Both the position numbers and the translations under genes were made by a program. Of a stretch of DNA of 64,000 bases, positions 9,198 through 17,997 are shown piece by piece; position 1 is the first letter of the stretch; the number at the start of each line of letters is the position of its first letter. Origin of the DNA: Sphingorhabdus sp. EL138 (lineage in GTDB: Bacteria; Pseudomonadota; Alphaproteobacteria; Sphingomonadales; Sphingomonadaceae); assembly GCF_900258045.1 (NCBI RefSeq), contig NZ_OGVD01000004.1:744001-808000 (forward strand), in the 5' to 3' direction. Below the pieces are notes generated by a model. It saw nothing but the letters and a program-made list of their open reading frames with translations. It had not been told where the DNA came from and ran no database searches.

Positions 9198-10493
9198 TCA
9201 ATCGGGGACTTTTGCAGCCAGCAGTTCTGCCGAGAAGACCGGCCAATCGGTAAAACCCCAATCTTCAGGTTCCTCAATCGCCAATATTTTTCGGGTGTTT
9301 TTGCTGCCGGTGTCGATGTCCTGGGGAGTGATGGCGTGGTCTTTATCCAGCGCCTGAAACGTGCGCACGACAGGCGCGGCATAGTTTGAGGGCGATTCGC
9401 CAATCACTATGGCCAATTCGTCATGGCTTAGACGGACAAGGGTTCCAATCGGTACAACGCCAAGACTGTCTGCAAAATCACGAAGGATGAGCTGATCGAA
9501 ATGTCCTGACCAGGACTGCATTTTTGCAAGAGCCTGTGATGCCGACAAAGGCGTGTTGTAGGGACGCTGTGACGTGATCGCATCGTAAACGTCGCAGATA
9601 GATGACATGCGAGTGATAATGCTCAGATCATCGGCGGGCAGTTTCCCGGGATATCCCGTCCCATCCATCTTTTCGTGATGCCTGAGGCAGACCTCCAACG
9701 CGATATCGCATACGCCTTCCGATGCGGACAATATTTCATGTCCTCTTTGCGGATGATTGCGAACGGTTTCCCATTCGTTGTCATCCAGCTTGCCGGGCTT
9801 GGATAAAATATTGTCGGGAATGGCCATCTTGCCGACATCGTGAAGCATGCCGGCCATGCCAATATCCTTAATCTGGGCTTCCGGCAGGCGCATTTTGCGA
9901 GCTAGGTTAATCATCAGCGCGGATACTGCTACCGAATGGAGATATGTGTACTCGTCCTTGGTTTTCAGCCTCGCTATATTGAGGATGATTGTCGGATCAA
10001 CGCTTACCGAATTGGATATCTGTTCCACCAACGGGGCCAGTTTTTTGGACTTGACCGCATTTCCAAGACGGGCATCTTCAAAAAGGTTCATGACCGCTGT
10101 TCTTGAGCGCTTGATAGCGCCTGATGCCTTGCGTACCTCCGCTGCGCGTTCACGTGGTGAAAGGCGTGTGAAACGCTGTTCCTCCGTTGGCGGTACATAT
10201 GATCTTAGAGCGGTCCCGGCTGATCGTTTCGAAACTGTCGCGGGCTTTTGAGAGCGTTCAGGCTCCGTTGCTTTTACGGAAGCTGCCTCCTGCTCCAAAG
10301 GCTTTTGTGGGCTTTTGCCTTTGGTATCATCGATTGTTACCCAAGTGATACCGTTGGAGACAAGTCTTTCAATCTGTTCGGTTTCTCTCAGCACAAATCG
10401 TGGACGCCAGAACGGGTTCTCAAGCCACGACGCATCCATCGAATGGACAAACATGCCCAACTCAAGCTCACTTGTTCTTATTTTGTGAAGCAT
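9198..10493 (-). CDS. HD-GYP domain c-di-GMP phosphodiesterase-like protein with DUF3391 N-terminus
   Basis: This 431-residue predicted cytoplasmic phosphodiesterase should degrade c-di-GMP. Residues 1-60 match the DUF3391 module usually found before HD-GYP domains (LELGMFVHSMDASWLENPFW). A poorly conserved charged linker covers about 60-130. The HD-GYP domain has the HD pair at His218-Asp219 (MLHDVGKMAIPDNIL), and HHEKMDGTGYP at 272-282, so the metal and GYP motifs look complete. The tail beyond about 350 is variable. The gene is monocistronic as far as can be seen. With the EAL and PilZ proteins later in the window it points to an active c-di-GMP network. Confidence 0.93.
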   Translation of the reverse strand: MLHKIRTSELELGMFVHSMDASWLENPFWRPRFVLRETEQIERLVSNGITWVTIDDTKGKSPQKPLEQEAASVKATEPERSQKPATVSKRSAGTALRSYVPPTEEQRFTRLSPRERAAEVRKASGAIKRSRTAVMNLFEDARLGNAVKSKKLAPLVEQISNSVSVDPTIILNIARLKTKDEYTYLHSVAVSALMINLARKMRLPEAQIKDIGMAGMLHDVGKMAIPDNILSKPGKLDDNEWETVRNHPQRGHEILSASEGVCDIALEVCLRHHEKMDGTGYPGKLPADDLSIITRMSSICDVYDAITSQRPYNTPLSASQALAKMQSWSGHFDQLILRDFADSLGVVPIGTLVRLSHDELAIVIGESPSNYAAPVVRTFQALDKDHAITPQDIDTGSKNTRKILAIEEPEDWGFTDWPVFSAELLAAKVPD

Positions 10494-10672
10494 GAACAGA
10501 TACTCGGAGCCAGATTAGTTACGGCTTGAATTGACGGTGGAAAGTGAAAATATTTAAGTCCAGCTGCTTCCGATTCATTGAGGTTTTCAGGGCAAGTCAG
10601 ATACTTCCCACCAAGATCAATCATATCGGTTCTTCAGCCGTTTCAGCCAAAGCAGAAGTTTTCAAAAACCCA

Positions 10673-11791
10673 TTACTCAGAAATACATTTCCGAAAATCC
10701 GCCTCGCCGGACCTGGCTGTTCGTCGGTCATTCGCAACTGTCATTGTCGCGGTGGAAAATTTTGCTGATTTTTCAAGATTATCACCATCTTCCAGCGCAT
10801 GCTGGTAGGCGAGGATATAATTCTCGAAAGGCAATTTTAACAGACAGGCTATGGCCGCCACCCCGAAGCTATGTTCGATTTCCGCTGTCATCTGTTGCCC
10901 GACAAAATAGGAATGCTCGCCGAAGGAGCCGTCAAAGGCCAGACCGTATATCTCCGGAAACCGGTTTTCAATTTCTGCCGGTTTGTGGTCGATCGCTTCG
11001 ATCATATAGTCGAATAGTTGGAAATTATATTCCAGATGACGGAAGTTTCTTCGGGCCAGTGAGCGGGAAAATTCAGAGTATCTGCCATCTCCCTTGATGT
11101 CCCGCATGTCGCCGATATGCGATGCGGATCCCTCTATGGCCAAACGCTCGAACATGAAGTCATAGGCGCCTGCTTGTGTTTTAATCTCGCTCAACTCCGG
11201 TGAAGCGGTATAGGCGAAGCTGTTCTGCATGGAATGATAGGTTTCATGGGCGATCAGCCTTATGATCGCATCATATTCGCCTTCGATATCCGCGGCCAAG
11301 CAAGGGATATCGATAAAGAAGATGCCCTCCTTTTGAAATCCGCCGCAGGAAAAGCTGGCTCCGGCGAGAACGACTTTGCCCTCAAATATAAAGTCCTCGG
11401 GAACATAGGGTTTCAGGAGTTCAGTGACACGTGCGCTTAGTTGCTGGCGATTTCGTGACAGAAAATCGATGGCATCACGCATTTTGTCGCGGCGTTCGAC
11501 AAGCGCAGAGAACCGGAACGGGTCCGGTGATGGAGTTTCGCAGTGTGAAATGCGCCGCAACCCGGTCATATAATTTTCAAACGAGAAGCGCTCAGCAAAT
11601 TGCCTATGGTGGACCAATTGTACCTGTAACTGCTCTGATGCGGCCCATTCCGCTTCATCAATTTCCGCATTCGAACAGGCAATTTCGAGCAGGCGTTCAG
11701 CCTGTGAAATATCGATTTTGAGCTTGATGGTTTGGGCAGCCGTAGGGGAAACAAGCGTGAATAGGCAGATAACTGACAAGACCAAGCGCAT
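10673..11791 (-). CDS. Exported protein with HExxH metallopeptidase-like motif (unassigned family)
   Basis: The protein has 372 residues with a signal peptide (MRLVLSVICLFTLVSPTAAQ, cleavage likely after TAA), so it acts outside the cytoplasm. HETYH at about 182-186 is an HExxH zinc-site motif. It is followed about 30 residues later by FERLAIEGSASHIGD, where a glutamate could be the third ligand. This layout resembles Zn-peptidase-like families such as DUF5700 or DUF2268, but I cannot assign one with certainty. The ATG at 11791 is chosen because AGGA lies seven bases upstream; a GTG at 11797 is also in frame. That AGGA lies inside one arm of a perfect 15-base inverted repeat (11797-11834), implying tight regulation. 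It follows the kynU-like gene on the same strand. Confidence 0.65.
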   Translation of the reverse strand: MRLVLSVICLFTLVSPTAAQTIKLKIDISQAERLLEIACSNAEIDEAEWAASEQLQVQLVHHRQFAERFSFENYMTGLRRISHCETPSPDPFRFSALVERRDKMRDAIDFLSRNRQQLSARVTELLKPYVPEDFIFEGKVVLAGASFSCGGFQKEGIFFIDIPCLAADIEGEYDAIIRLIAHETYHSMQNSFAYTASPELSEIKTQAGAYDFMFERLAIEGSASHIGDMRDIKGDGRYSEFSRSLARRNFRHLEYNFQLFDYMIEAIDHKPAEIENRFPEIYGLAFDGSFGEHSYFVGQQMTAEIEHSFGVAAIACLLKLPFENYILAYQHALEDGDNLEKSAKFSTATMTVANDRRTARSGEADFRKCISE

Positions 11792-11796
11792 AATCA

Positions 11797-11834
11797 CATC
11801 CTAACTGTATTGGTAATATAATACAGTTAGGATG
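11797..11834. promoter_or_regulatory. Perfect 15-bp inverted repeat covering the ribosome-binding site of the HExxH gene
   Basis: CATCCTAACTGTATT (11797-11811) and AATACAGTTAGGATG (11820-11834) are exact reverse complements with an 8-base spacer. On the minus strand the proximal arm includes the AGGA ribosome-binding site and the alternative GTG start of the 10673-11791 gene. It starts 28 bases after the stop of the upstream kynU-like gene. It has no U-tract, so it is not an ordinary terminator. It may be a repressor operator or an RNA hairpin that hides the start site. Confidence 0.75.
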
Positions 11835-11861
11835 ATCGGGCGCAAGCTGAAAATTCACAAA

Positions 11862-12992
11862 CTATTCCAGCGCCTGAATTTGGGCAAGAAACCGCAGCAG
11901 ATGGTCAACATCATCCGCATCATGATAAAGTCCAAAGCCGATACGCAAGACATCTCCGCGCACGTCGGTCACGATGTTCCGTTCGGCAAGTGCCGCGTAC
12001 AGGGCCGCTGCACTTTCTCCCTTGAACGCCAGAAATCGGGCATGAGGCCTGCCATCAAGGGGGTTGAGCAGGTGCATGTTGGGTAGTGGATCCTGTTTCA
12101 GAAACTGCTTTTGCAATGCCACGACATGGTTTGATATTTTGCCTGTCGACAGTCCGGCATCAGACAACATCGCCCGTACGGCGTTGAACCGGTAGAGGCC
12201 CGACGGATCAAAAGTGCTGCCCAGAAACCGGCGGCCATCAGCGGCATAGCCGACCTTGCCGGGCGGCAGTGCGAGATCATCAAAGGCGGCATACCAGCCA
12301 GTCACTGGTGGCCGCGGTGCGTATCCGGGCGGGGAGTGGAGGAAGCAGGCGCCTTCTCCTGACATTGCATATTTATAGCCGCCGGACAGGTAGAATATCC
12401 GGTCTGCAACGGAGAAAAGGTCAGTGTCGAGCGCCATAAACCCGTGATAGCCGTCAATGACCACCCACGGCCCTTCCGAGCGGGCCAGCGCGGCCAATTG
12501 ATCGATGCCGTTCAGCACCGTGCCGGAGTTAAACAGCACCTGGCTGGCGAAGATCAGGTCATGGCCGCCGGATTGTGCTTTTTCCGCCAGTGCATTTGCC
12601 GGGACCGCCTCGACAACGACATCTCCGCTTTCTGACCAGCGATCCATTTGCCGCCGAAAGCTGTGAAATTCACCATCGGTTGTCAGGACACGGACCGGAC
12701 GGGCTGGAATGGCTGATATGATGCGGACCAGAAAATCATGCGTATTGGGCGCAAAGGCAATGGTCCCCGGATCAGGCAGGTTGAGCTCTGCGGCGACATG
12801 GCCCTGTGCTTCCGCCCAGACCGGGCCCATTATCTTGTTCCATTTGTGATCGGCCAATCTCATGGCGTCATCGCAGGCCGCTATATGACCTTCATAAGCC
12901 GCATCCGGCCAAAGATGATGGCTATGTGCAGCAAAATGCAGCCGGTGGGGATTGGCGGTCAGGGCCTTGGAAAAGAGTGTTTTCCAACTCAC
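11862..12992 (-). CDS. Kynureninase-like PLP-dependent aminotransferase-fold enzyme (class V)
   Basis: This 376-residue cytoplasmic PLP enzyme probably cleaves kynurenine to anthranilate and alanine. The Schiff-base lysine is Lys207 in SGGYKYAMSGEG, and the PLP-binding Asp is in VVIDGYHG (Asp180). The N-terminal substrate loop FAAHSHHLWP differs from the NSLG-type loop of classical kynureninases, and the protein is shorter than their roughly 420 residues. The assignment therefore leans on context: it starts with GTG overlapping the tryptophan 2,3-dioxygenase stop by four bases (GTGA). No kynurenine formamidase is found beside it. A different class V desulfurase/lyase activity is the alternative. 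Confidence 0.68.
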   Translation of the reverse strand: MSWKTLFSKALTANPHRLHFAAHSHHLWPDAAYEGHIAACDDAMRLADHKWNKIMGPVWAEAQGHVAAELNLPDPGTIAFAPNTHDFLVRIISAIPARPVRVLTTDGEFHSFRRQMDRWSESGDVVVEAVPANALAEKAQSGGHDLIFASQVLFNSGTVLNGIDQLAALARSEGPWVVIDGYHGFMALDTDLFSVADRIFYLSGGYKYAMSGEGACFLHSPPGYAPRPPVTGWYAAFDDLALPPGKVGYAADGRRFLGSTFDPSGLYRFNAVRAMLSDAGLSTGKISNHVVALQKQFLKQDPLPNMHLLNPLDGRPHARFLAFKGESAAALYAALAERNIVTDVRGDVLRIGFGLYHDADDVDHLLRFLAQIQALE

Positions 12993-13786
12993 AAGGCGGT
13001 CCGCACTGACCAGAGTTCGGGAAAGGCACGCTTGGACAAGGTGGATTGCAGATAGGAAACCCCGGCGGTGCCGCCGGTTCCCATTTTGCCGCCGATAACG
13101 CGCTCGACCGTCAACACATGCTTGTGTCGCCAGGTGGCCATGGCATCATCCAGATCAACAAGTTTTTCGGCTAGCTGGTAAAGCTCCCAATAGCGCTGCG
13201 TATCACGATAGACGGAGAGGAAAGCGGCTTCCACCTCTGGTGAGGGAACGTGCGATGTGCTGAAATCGCGTTCGAGAATGGTGGATGGAATATCAAAACC
13301 GGCGCGGGCGAGGGCGGCAATGGCATGGTCCCAAAGGCTGGGTGCTTCCAATGCCTTTTGCATCGCGGCCTGCGCCTCTGGCCGGTCATCCTGATATTTC
13401 AGAAAGCCCCTGTCTTTCAGCCCCAGCAGATATTCAACCGTCCGGAATTGGTCGGACTGAAATCCGGAACTTTCCCCCAACACATGGCGAAACCGGCTAT
13501 AATCACTTGGCGTCATGGTGGAGAGCACATCCCAGCTCAGCGTCATTACTGCCTGTATCCGGCTGACCCGCGCCAGCGCCTTATAGGCAGGCACCAATGC
13601 ATCATTTGAAATTTGCGTGATTGCCAGATGCATCTCGCGGATAATCTGTTTCAGCCATAATTCCTTGGTCTGGTGGATAATGATGAAGAGCATCTCGTCA
13701 TCATTATCCGACTTCGGGTGCTGGGCCGACAGCAAGGTGTCGAGAGCAAGATAGCTTGCGTAAGTAACATTTTGTTTTTTGATCAT
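12989..13786 (-). CDS. kynA: Tryptophan 2,3-dioxygenase
   Basis: This haem enzyme opens the indole ring of L-tryptophan to give N-formylkynurenine, the first step of tryptophan catabolism. It has 265 residues. The distal-site motif IIIHQTKELW has its His at residue 38. The proximal haem ligand is expected at His223 in WRHKHVLTVERVIG, followed by the substrate loop GKMGTGGTAGVSYL. The frame continues upstream to a TTG at 13852, but the ATG at 13786 begins the family-like segment YASYLALDTLLSAQHP. The ribosome-binding site is poor. It forms a two-gene unit with the kynureninase-like gene downstream (4-base overlap). Confidence 0.93.
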   Translation of the reverse strand: MIKKQNVTYASYLALDTLLSAQHPKSDNDDEMLFIIIHQTKELWLKQIIREMHLAITQISNDALVPAYKALARVSRIQAVMTLSWDVLSTMTPSDYSRFRHVLGESSGFQSDQFRTVEYLLGLKDRGFLKYQDDRPEAQAAMQKALEAPSLWDHAIAALARAGFDIPSTILERDFSTSHVPSPEVEAAFLSVYRDTQRYWELYQLAEKLVDLDDAMATWRHKHVLTVERVIGGKMGTGGTAGVSYLQSTLSKRAFPELWSVRTAL

Positions 13787-13848
13787 GGGGAAATGTAACC
13801 CTGGCGCAGGGCAAAGGAAAGGATTTGGTTTTCCTATCTGCCGCAGGA

Positions 13849-14946
13849 TCAAAACAATTCCATCTGACTGCCTTTGACAATCGGCCGCCGGAACAAATCT
13901 GTCCTCAGAGCGAATTTCGTTTTCCCCAGACTATTTTTTCGAGCGGCGATAGAGGCGCGGTGGTGCAGCAATTCTGCCCAAGGGCCTTGTCCTTTCATAC
14001 GGCTGTGGAAATTGGGATCGTTTTTCTTGCCGCTGCGCAGGGACTCGATGATACCCATGACCTTTTGTTTGCGGTCAGGGAAATGCGCTTCGAGCCATTG
14101 TTCGAACAAGGGCGCGACCTCATGCGGCAGGCGCACCGGAATGATGGAAATGCTCTGTGCGCCATGTTCTGCGGCAGCGGCCACTATCGCTTCAATTTCA
14201 TGATCGGTGATGGCGGGAATGACCGGCGCGATGTTGACATGCACGGGAATGCCGAGGTCCCGCAGCCTGCGAACCGCCTCCAGCCGTTTGGCCGGGGAGG
14301 GCGCGCGCGGCTCTAATATGCGCGCCAGGGATCCATCCAATGTCGTGACGGAAATAGCGACGGCCGTAAGCTTCAGGCGAGCCAATTCAGCCAGTATCTC
14401 AATATCATCAATCACGCGGTTGGACTTGGTGGTGATGCCGACCGGGTGCCGTGTTTCCAGCATGACCTGCAATATCTGGCGCGTAATCTGATAGCGTTTT
14501 TCAATCGGTTGATAGGGATCGGTGTTGGTGCCGATGGCAATGGGAGCTGGGCGATAAGTGGGTTTGGCAAGGGTCTCGCGCAGCAAGGTCGCAGCATTAG
14601 GCTTGGCAAATAATTTGGTTTCAAAATCCAGCCCCGGTGACAGGTCATGATAGGCATGGGTGGGGCGGGCGTAACAATAGACGCAGCCATGTTCGCACCC
14701 GCGATAGGCATTGATCGACCGGTCAAAAGGGATATCCGGTGAAGTGTTAAAGCTCAATATCGATCGGGGTGCCTCAGCCGTCACCTCGGTGCGCAGCTTG
14801 GCAGGCGCGTCGCCCAGTGCCTTACGCTCGTCCAACCAGTCGCCATCGGCTTCGCGGCTTGGCAAATTGAATCGGCTGCTGTCGCTGTTGGTCACCGCGC
14901 CGCGCCCTTTCAACGCAGGCAAAGACGGCCTTTTTTCCTGTTCCAT
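13849..14946 (-). CDS. PA0069-family radical SAM protein (SPL-like)
   Basis: This 365-residue radical S-adenosylmethionine protein has a [4Fe-4S] site formed by Cys84, Cys88 and Cys91 in YRGCEHGCVYCYARPTHAY. The spacing and the YARPTH stretch define the PA0069/spore-photoproduct-lyase-like group, which is widespread in proteobacteria and has no established reaction. The barrel contains IAIGTNTDPYQPIE and GITTKSNRVIDDI. The start is set at the ATG MEQEKRPSLP; a TTG eight codons earlier is in frame. It lies between moaB and kynA, with gaps of about 40 and 60 bases, on the same strand. Confidence 0.9.
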   Translation of the reverse strand: MEQEKRPSLPALKGRGAVTNSDSSRFNLPSREADGDWLDERKALGDAPAKLRTEVTAEAPRSILSFNTSPDIPFDRSINAYRGCEHGCVYCYARPTHAYHDLSPGLDFETKLFAKPNAATLLRETLAKPTYRPAPIAIGTNTDPYQPIEKRYQITRQILQVMLETRHPVGITTKSNRVIDDIEILAELARLKLTAVAISVTTLDGSLARILEPRAPSPAKRLEAVRRLRDLGIPVHVNIAPVIPAITDHEIEAIVAAAAEHGAQSISIIPVRLPHEVAPLFEQWLEAHFPDRKQKVMGIIESLRSGKKNDPNFHSRMKGQGPWAELLHHRASIAARKNSLGKTKFALRTDLFRRPIVKGSQMELF

Positions 14947-14985
14947 GTATCTTTTATAGCACGAGAACAAAAATAGAACAAATAA

Positions 14986-15513
14986 CTATTGCTCCAGCAA
15001 TCGCGGGATCAGTTCGACGAAGTTACAGGGCCGGTGGCGGCTGTCGAGCTGCGTATCCAATATGCCGTCCCAACCGTCCTTTACCGCACCATTGGAGCCG
15101 GGCAGTGCGAAAATATACGTGCCTCTCGACACCACGGCGCAGGCGCGGGACTGAACCGTGGATGTCCCGATCTTGTCATAGCTGAGCCAGCGGAACAATT
15201 CGCCAAAGCCGGGAATATCCTTATCCTTCACCGCATCGAGTGCTTCAGGTGTGATGTCGCGCCCAGTTAACCCGGTGCCACCGGTGGTAATGATTACATC
15301 GACCACCTCTTCGTCGATCCATTGGTGCAGCTGCGCGACAATTTTCGATTTCTCGTCACGGATCAGATTGCGATAAATCAGGGTGTGGCCTTTGCTCGCA
15401 ATACGCTCTGCAAGGATGTCACCTGATGTGTCCTCCTTGATAGAGCGGGTGTCAGACACCGTCAAAAGGGCAATATTAATCGCTTTGAACGTGCGGCTTT
15501 CGTCGATGGGCAT
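14986..15513 (-). CDS. moaB: Molybdenum cofactor biosynthesis protein MoaB
   Basis: This 175-residue cytoplasmic protein of the MoaB/MogA fold takes part in the adenylylation/molybdate steps of molybdopterin synthesis. The signature TTGGTGLTGRDITPEA and the ALPGSNGAVKDGWD loop are present. The ATG at 15513 (MPIDESRTFKAINIALLTVSDTR) is chosen because GGAG stands seven bases before it; the frame is open thirteen codons further. moaA lies at 38.4 kb and no other moa/moe gene is in the window. A bare MoaB without an obvious MogA partner nearby is common in alphaproteobacteria. Confidence 0.93.
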   Translation of the reverse strand: MPIDESRTFKAINIALLTVSDTRSIKEDTSGDILAERIASKGHTLIYRNLIRDEKSKIVAQLHQWIDEEVVDVIITTGGTGLTGRDITPEALDAVKDKDIPGFGELFRWLSYDKIGTSTVQSRACAVVSRGTYIFALPGSNGAVKDGWDGILDTQLDSRHRPCNFVELIPRLLEQ

Positions 15514-15626
15514 AGGATTCTCCGATGAATTTTCGGCCGCTTTATAACCCATATTATCCGACTTTTATAAGCCTTAAAGAATAGGGGCTTTTCGCGGCTG
15601 CCCGAACCGTCTAATCGCTTGTAATA

Positions 15627-17975
15627 ATGTCGAACGTTCCGGACTTAACCGCTGTCATATTGGGCCTGATTCTCGCCGCATGGCTGGCTGCGTCCGCATG
15701 GGCGGTGTGGACCGGTCTGGCGATGAAGAAAAAGGCGGAATCAACCTTGCGGCAATCGGGTCGTTTGGGCCGGCTGCTGGAAACATCGCCGGCCTTGCCA
15801 TTATTGGTCAGGTCTGACGGAAAACTGGAGGCATCGCAGCGACTGATGCACTGGTTGGGCTTTGATTATCTGCCATCACATATTTCGGAATTATACAGCC
15901 AGGATGCCGGGATGAGCCGGGAAGATATGGAAGCGCTCACGCAGGACGTTAACCTTGCCCAGAAATCGGGAAGCAGCTTCACGCGCGCTATCAGGGTTAT
16001 CGGGTCGGACAAATCCCTGCTGATCCGGGGCGGTCTGGCGGATCAGCAAATTGCACCCAATGGCAGCGCCCTGTTATGGATATTCGATGCCACAGAGAGT
16101 CAAAGCCAGATTGATGAACTGCGTGCAGAGAATGAAGAAGCCCATGCCGCTTTTGATGCCTTGTCGGCTTTGATCGAGGCCGCGCCGATGCCGATGTGGC
16201 ATCGTTCGCCCGATATGAAGCTCACACTGGTGAACAGCGCTTATGTCAGGGCTGTGGACGCCAGTGATGGCGCGCAGGTGGTCGAAGAAGGCATTGAGCT
16301 GATTGAGACAATAAACGGTGTGAGCCCAACCGATGCGGCGACTCAGGCGAGGGAGAAGGGCGAGCCGCATGAACGGGTTGTTGCAACCACTATTGGCGGG
16401 CAGCGCCGGACGACGCAGGTGGTCGACGTGCCGCTCGGCAAGTCGGGCATTGCCGGCTATGCGATCGATATTCAGGAGCTGATAGATTCGCGCAAGGAAC
16501 AGCGCCGGTTTAATGAATCACAGCGCGATATGCTCGACAAGATATCGGCCGCCGTGGTGCAGTTTGATGCGGACAAGTCCCTGCAATTTTGTAACCTGCC
16601 GTTCCAGCGCATATTCTCTATGCGGCAACAATGGATTGCCGAGCGTCCGGAATTCCCAAGGGTGCTGGACCGGATGCGCGAGATGAACCGGATTCCGGAA
16701 GTTCGCGATTTTCCCGAATGGCGGGAGGAGCGGACCCAATGGTTCCAGTCCACCGGTTCGATCGAGGAGAATTGGTTACTGGCGGACGGCACCCATTTGC
16801 GTGTGATCGCCAATCCGACACCTGATGGCGGTCTGTTGATGATCATAGAAGACCGGACCGAGCAGGTACAGCTGGCCAGTGCCAGAGACACTTTGCTGCG
16901 TGTGCGCACCGCGACTTTCGACAATCTGTTTGAGTCCGTCGCAGTCTTCTCTGCTGATGGAAAACTGAATATCTGGAACCATCAATTCGCGAGTACCTGG
17001 GATCTGGATGAAGAAGATCTCGGCAAGCATCCGCGTGTCGATTCCCTGATGCAGAAAATGGCCATGCAACTGAAGCAGCCCGCCCGGATATCGGAGGTGC
17101 GCGCGATGGTGCGTACGGCCACGTCCGAGCGCGAACAGCAGAGCGGGCAGATATCCTTTGTCGACGGGCGCCGTTTTGAATTTGCTGCTATCCCGCTGCC
17201 GGACGGCAATGCGCTGTTTACGATGCTCGACATATCCGACAGTCGCCGCATTGAGTTGGCCCTGCGCGAACGTAATGAAGCGCTGGTCGAAGCGGATTCA
17301 ATCAAGGCGTCTTTCCTGTCCAACATGAGTTATGAGTTCCGCACGCCGCTGACGTCGATTGGCGGGTTTGCAGAATTGCTGGATAACGAGGTTGCCGGGC
17401 CGTTGACGGAGCAGGGGCATGAATATGCGCGCGCCATTCTGCAATCGGTCAAACGTCTGGGTATGCAGATTGATAACGTGCTGGACCTTAGCCAAAGCGA
17501 AGCAGGTGCCCTTCCTATTGCCAAGGAGAAGGTGAACCTGAACAAGCTGGTCGAGGATGTCGCGGCGCAGTTCGCCGATGATGCTCAGGCCAAGACCATC
17601 GAAATGGAATTGCAGCTGGATGACACTCTGGGGTCAGCCTTGGCCGACAGGAAAAGACTGTCACAGGCAATTGGGCAAATTATCGACAACAGCATTCGCT
17701 ATACCGGTGAAGGTGGGCGTCTGTTGATCAATGGCAGCGGCAACGTGAAACAGGCGGTCATCCATATTTCCGATGATGGTCCAGGCATGAGCGCAGGCCA
17801 GCAATCGAAGGCATTCGACAGTTTCGCCCGGTCGCGCAACAAGACTGGGGAGAATGTCGGGGGGCTGGGGCTTCCGCTGGCCCGGCAGCTGATGCTGGCG
17901 CACGGCGGTGAACTGACATTGACCTCTGAACCGGGTCAGGGAACGCTGGTCACCATTCACCTGCCGCGGCAATAA
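15627..17975 (+). CDS. divL: DivL-type PAS pseudo-histidine kinase (phosphoacceptor His replaced by Tyr)
   Basis: This 782-residue membrane sensor has one N-terminal helix (about 8-32), several PAS-like modules (about 45-535) and a C-terminal DHp/ATPase module. The H-box reads FLSNMSYEFRTPLTS, with Tyr569 where histidine kinases have the phosphorylated His. Caulobacter DivL shows the same swap, the same length (about 770) and the same architecture. DivL there is an essential cell-cycle regulator that controls CckA and so CtrA. The ATPase keeps DNSIRYT, DDGPGMS and GGLGLPLA. The downstream order tsaE, amgK, murU, addB, addA, trxA also fits the alphaproteobacterial divL locus. The function here is inferred from Caulobacter. 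Confidence 0.85.
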   Translation: MSNVPDLTAVILGLILAAWLAASAWAVWTGLAMKKKAESTLRQSGRLGRLLETSPALPLLVRSDGKLEASQRLMHWLGFDYLPSHISELYSQDAGMSREDMEALTQDVNLAQKSGSSFTRAIRVIGSDKSLLIRGGLADQQIAPNGSALLWIFDATESQSQIDELRAENEEAHAAFDALSALIEAAPMPMWHRSPDMKLTLVNSAYVRAVDASDGAQVVEEGIELIETINGVSPTDAATQAREKGEPHERVVATTIGGQRRTTQVVDVPLGKSGIAGYAIDIQELIDSRKEQRRFNESQRDMLDKISAAVVQFDADKSLQFCNLPFQRIFSMRQQWIAERPEFPRVLDRMREMNRIPEVRDFPEWREERTQWFQSTGSIEENWLLADGTHLRVIANPTPDGGLLMIIEDRTEQVQLASARDTLLRVRTATFDNLFESVAVFSADGKLNIWNHQFASTWDLDEEDLGKHPRVDSLMQKMAMQLKQPARISEVRAMVRTATSEREQQSGQISFVDGRRFEFAAIPLPDGNALFTMLDISDSRRIELALRERNEALVEADSIKASFLSNMSYEFRTPLTSIGGFAELLDNEVAGPLTEQGHEYARAILQSVKRLGMQIDNVLDLSQSEAGALPIAKEKVNLNKLVEDVAAQFADDAQAKTIEMELQLDDTLGSALADRKRLSQAIGQIIDNSIRYTGEGGRLLINGSGNVKQAVIHISDDGPGMSAGQQSKAFDSFARSRNKTGENVGGLGLPLARQLMLAHGGELTLTSEPGQGTLVTIHLPRQ

Positions 17976-17997
17976 GCAGTGGGGCAATAGACAGGGC

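Noticed and set aside
7480-9261. 593-residue minus-strand frame
   Set aside because: Antisense to the acyl-CoA ligase with its complete ANL motifs; no domain of its own.
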